7,115 nt of DNA from an uncultured Bacteroidales bacterium (GTDB taxonomy: Bacteria; Bacteroidota; Bacteroidia; Bacteroidales; F082). Shown here piece after piece: positions 5,803 to 7,115 of the stretch. Where the stretch lies: the NCBI GenBank assembly GCA_905234765.1, contig CAJOIF010000077.1:1-7115 (forward strand), given 5' to 3'. The notes under the pieces are model-generated. The model did no database searches and was not told the origin of the DNA. It saw nothing but the letters and a program-made list of their open reading frames with translations. Made by a program: the position numbers and the translations under genes. Position 1 is the stretch's first letter, and each line of letters opens with the position of its first letter.

Positions 5803-6612
5803 ATGAAACGAACATTTATCTTTTCTTTTCTAACCTTGGCGCTCATGATGGTTTGCCAGAGTGCATTCGCCTATGATTACTATGTCAATGGCATCTATTA
5901 CCGCAAAGTCACGCAGCAGCTTCCAGGTGGCGGTTGTGGCGAGGCCTTTTTGATCGTGGTTAACGACGACGAGCCAAATACCTATTCGGGTGATGTGGTC
6001 ATTCCTGAAACGGAAACCATCAATGGGGAGTCGTACAGGGTCCGCTACATCGGCAGCGAGGCGTTCTACGGTTGCGTCAACCTCACTAGTGTCACCTTGC
6101 CCAGCACCATCGTGAACATCGGCTACCATTCGTTTGCCAACTGCCACATCTTGGAATATATCGAACTTCCGGAAGGTATGCAGCAGATCAATTCGAATGC
6201 CTTCAGCTATTGCGAGGAGCTCGATTACATCTTCATCCACAGCACCGAGCCGTTCTACCTTTGGGACGATGCCTTCGCCGACATCAACGACCATGTGCAC
6301 ATCATTGTGCCCTGCAACTGCATCGAAGCCTTCGAAGCCGCCGAGGAATGGCAAGGCATCCAACTCTATGACGATTGCGGCAATGTGGGCGTTGGAGAAA
6401 ACGAAAACGCCACTGTGAACATCTATCCCAATCCCGCTACTGAAACCCTCACCATCGAAGCCGAAGGTCTCGTTACCATCGTCGATGAGATGGGCCGCGT
6501 CGTGAGAACTTTGTTCGTGGACAACAAACAGACCATCGACCTGCAAGGTCTTTCCAGCGGTTTATACTTCGTGAAAGCCGGAACTGAAGTGAAAAAGGTT
6601 ATGGTAAAGTAA
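5803..6612 (+). CDS. BspA-like leucine-rich-repeat surface protein with T9SS type A sorting domain
   Basis: I start this at ATG 5803, giving 269 residues with a clean signal peptide (MKRTFIFSFLTLALMMVCQS, cleavage after AFA-23). An in-frame ATG at 5680 would add 41 residues ahead of the signal and is unlikely. Residues about 26-80 form a beta region opening with YDYYVNGIYY, as in many BspA-type proteins. Residues 80-173 hold LRR_5 repeats: YIGSEAFYGCVNLTSVTLP, IGYHSFANCHILEYIELPEG, INSNAFSYCEELDYIFIHS, then a degenerate repeat. A Cys-Asn-Cys capping segment follows (CNC, 171-173). The T9SS domain is at about 206-269 (IYPNPATETL, GLSSGLYFVKAG, KKVMVK). BspA-like proteins bind host proteins or other cells; the ligand here is unknown. 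It is short for the family, with only about four repeats. It diverges from the sigma-factor unit. Confidence 0.85.
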   Translation: MKRTFIFSFLTLALMMVCQSAFAYDYYVNGIYYRKVTQQLPGGGCGEAFLIVVNDDEPNTYSGDVVIPETETINGESYRVRYIGSEAFYGCVNLTSVTLPSTIVNIGYHSFANCHILEYIELPEGMQQINSNAFSYCEELDYIFIHSTEPFYLWDDAFADINDHVHIIVPCNCIEAFEAAEEWQGIQLYDDCGNVGVGENENATVNIYPNPATETLTIEAEGLVTIVDEMGRVVRTLFVDNKQTIDLQGLSSGLYFVKAGTEVKKVMVK

Positions 6613-6744
6613 TAAGGCTAACTTTACGTGTCCCGAGGCCAATCTGCTCAGCGTACTCCACAATATGGGTGCCGTGTTGCTTGTCGATACGGTTCAGCAG
6701 GTCGGTGGGGTCGTTCTTGGCGGTCACCTCTTGGTTGGAAGTAG
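6613..6744 (-). pseudogene. Relic-looking coding fragment, minus strand, unidentified
   Basis: No intact gene lies here. The minus strand from about 6735 to 6620 reads as plausible protein (NQEVTAKNDPTDLLNRIDKQ, then HGTHIVEYAEQIGLGTRK) with the G/C-rich third positions seen in the window's real genes. It has no start codon; the frame is closed upstream by a stop at about 6750 and runs into the LRR gene's stop region. I do not recognise the family. It could be the C-terminal part of a lost gene. The plus frames here look like noise. Confidence 0.3.
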
Positions 6745-6957
6745 TTGGCTATGGCCTGGGCAGCGGCAGCCAAAGGTGAGTTGCGCAAACTCAACGTCAC
6801 TGCTGGCCTAGGTGGCAAGTCGTACCTATCCTATCTCAAAGTGCCGGAAAGCAGAAAATCGGCCAAGCGCTATTTGCGCCAACTCACAGAATTCGGCTAT
6901 CTGGAGTCGCACGGCGGCAACCGCAACCGCAGCTATCGAATCAGGGATTTTAAATAG
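6745..6957 (+). CDS. Short winged-helix fragment, possibly the C-terminus of a Fic-like or similar regulator
   Basis: Up to 70 residues can be read from TTG 6745 or ATG 6751 to TAG. The last 35 (KRYLRQLTEFGYLESHGGNR, then NRSYRI) match the recognition helix and wing of winged-helix domains found at the C-terminus of Fic-family proteins and some ATP-binding regulators. The N-terminal part (MAWAAAAKGELRKLNV) carries no motif. No ribosome binding site or promoter is evident, and a TAG closes the frame directly upstream (6742-6744). A stand-alone 68-70-residue protein is possible, but a truncated remnant of a longer gene fits better. The family link is from motif memory only. Confidence 0.4.
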   Translation: MAMAWAAAAKGELRKLNVTAGLGGKSYLSYLKVPESRKSAKRYLRQLTEFGYLESHGGNRNRSYRIRDFK

Positions 6958-6970
6958 GTATTGTGTTACC

Positions 6971-7115
6971 TTACAGGCTCAACTCATACATATACCCGTG
7001 GTACTGCAGTGAGCCGTCGATGATGGGGAAGAAGAACTCGTTGTCGTGTTCCACGTTCTTCAGCTTGAGATTCTCCATGGTGACGGTCTTGGTGCCGTCG
7101 TCATTGGTGGTGACC
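6971..7115 (-). CDS. 3' end of an unidentified gene running off the right edge
   Basis: The minus strand from 7114 to TAA at 6973-6971 is open for 47 codons, ending in KNVEHDNEFFFPIIDGSLQY followed by HGYMYELSL. Codon third positions are rich in C and G (GTC ACC ACC AAT GAC GAC GGC ACC), like the other real genes. The start lies beyond the window. The fragment is acidic and beta-prone with no motif I can place. It converges on the winged-helix fragment, leaving 13 bases between the stops; no terminator hairpin is visible there. Confidence 0.6.
   Translation of the reverse strand, partial: VTTNDDGTKTVTMENLKLKNVEHDNEFFFPIIDGSLQYHGYMYELSL

Noticed and set aside
5830..6546. A 238-codon open frame on the minus strand opposite the LRR gene
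   Set aside because: Antisense shadow of a gene with signal peptide, LRR repeats and T9SS domain; it has no promoter or RBS and a low-complexity Val/Asp/Gly product.

Overview
The window looks like chromosomal DNA of a member of the Bacteroidales (Bacteroidota). Three predicted secreted proteins end in the type A C-terminal sorting domain of the type IX secretion system (T9SS). Several intergenic regions carry the Bacteroidota promoter motif TAnnTTTG, and Shine-Dalgarno sites are mostly absent. There is no phage, insertion sequence, CRISPR array, rRNA or tRNA that I can see.

Left part (1-1788, genes on the minus strand). A Cu/Zn-type efflux permease (SO_0444-like, with a fused C-terminal heavy-metal-binding domain) has its own promoter. 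It is followed immediately, and in the same reading frame after its TAG stop, by the C-terminal 72 residues of a TfoX/Sxy-like protein that has lost its N-terminal half. Upstream of the permease lies a tiny membrane-protein ORF that appears frameshifted, and then a clear intrinsic terminator that ends the next unit.

Central part (1789-5640, minus strand). This looks like one transcription unit read leftward: ECF sigma factor, single-span membrane protein (probable anti-sigma factor), lipoprotein, T9SS-sorted secreted protein, then a T9SS-sorted thioredoxin-fold protein, and finally the terminator at 1723-1767. The first four are spaced by 2, 12 and 23 bases. The sigma gene is interrupted by an in-frame TGA where relatives normally carry Trp. 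The thioredoxin-like gene needs a one-base shift to join its ATG and signal-peptide start to the body. An imperfect inverted repeat made of 7-bp units sits directly against that ATG. The proposed role is envelope-responsive control of exported and surface proteins, possibly redox related; this is inference from gene order and cysteine motifs.

Right part (5641-7115). A divergent plus-strand gene encodes a BspA-like leucine-rich-repeat protein with a T9SS sorting domain. After it come about 360 bases of patchwork: a relic-looking minus-strand reading frame, a short plus-strand winged-helix fragment, and the 3' end of a minus-strand gene that runs off the window.

The main theme is the number of broken or truncated genes within 7 kb: a TfoX remnant, a sigma gene with a stop, a frameshifted redoxin, a frameshifted micro-ORF and a winged-helix fragment. 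They could be real decay or, for the single-base cases, sequence errors. The sequence alone cannot decide.
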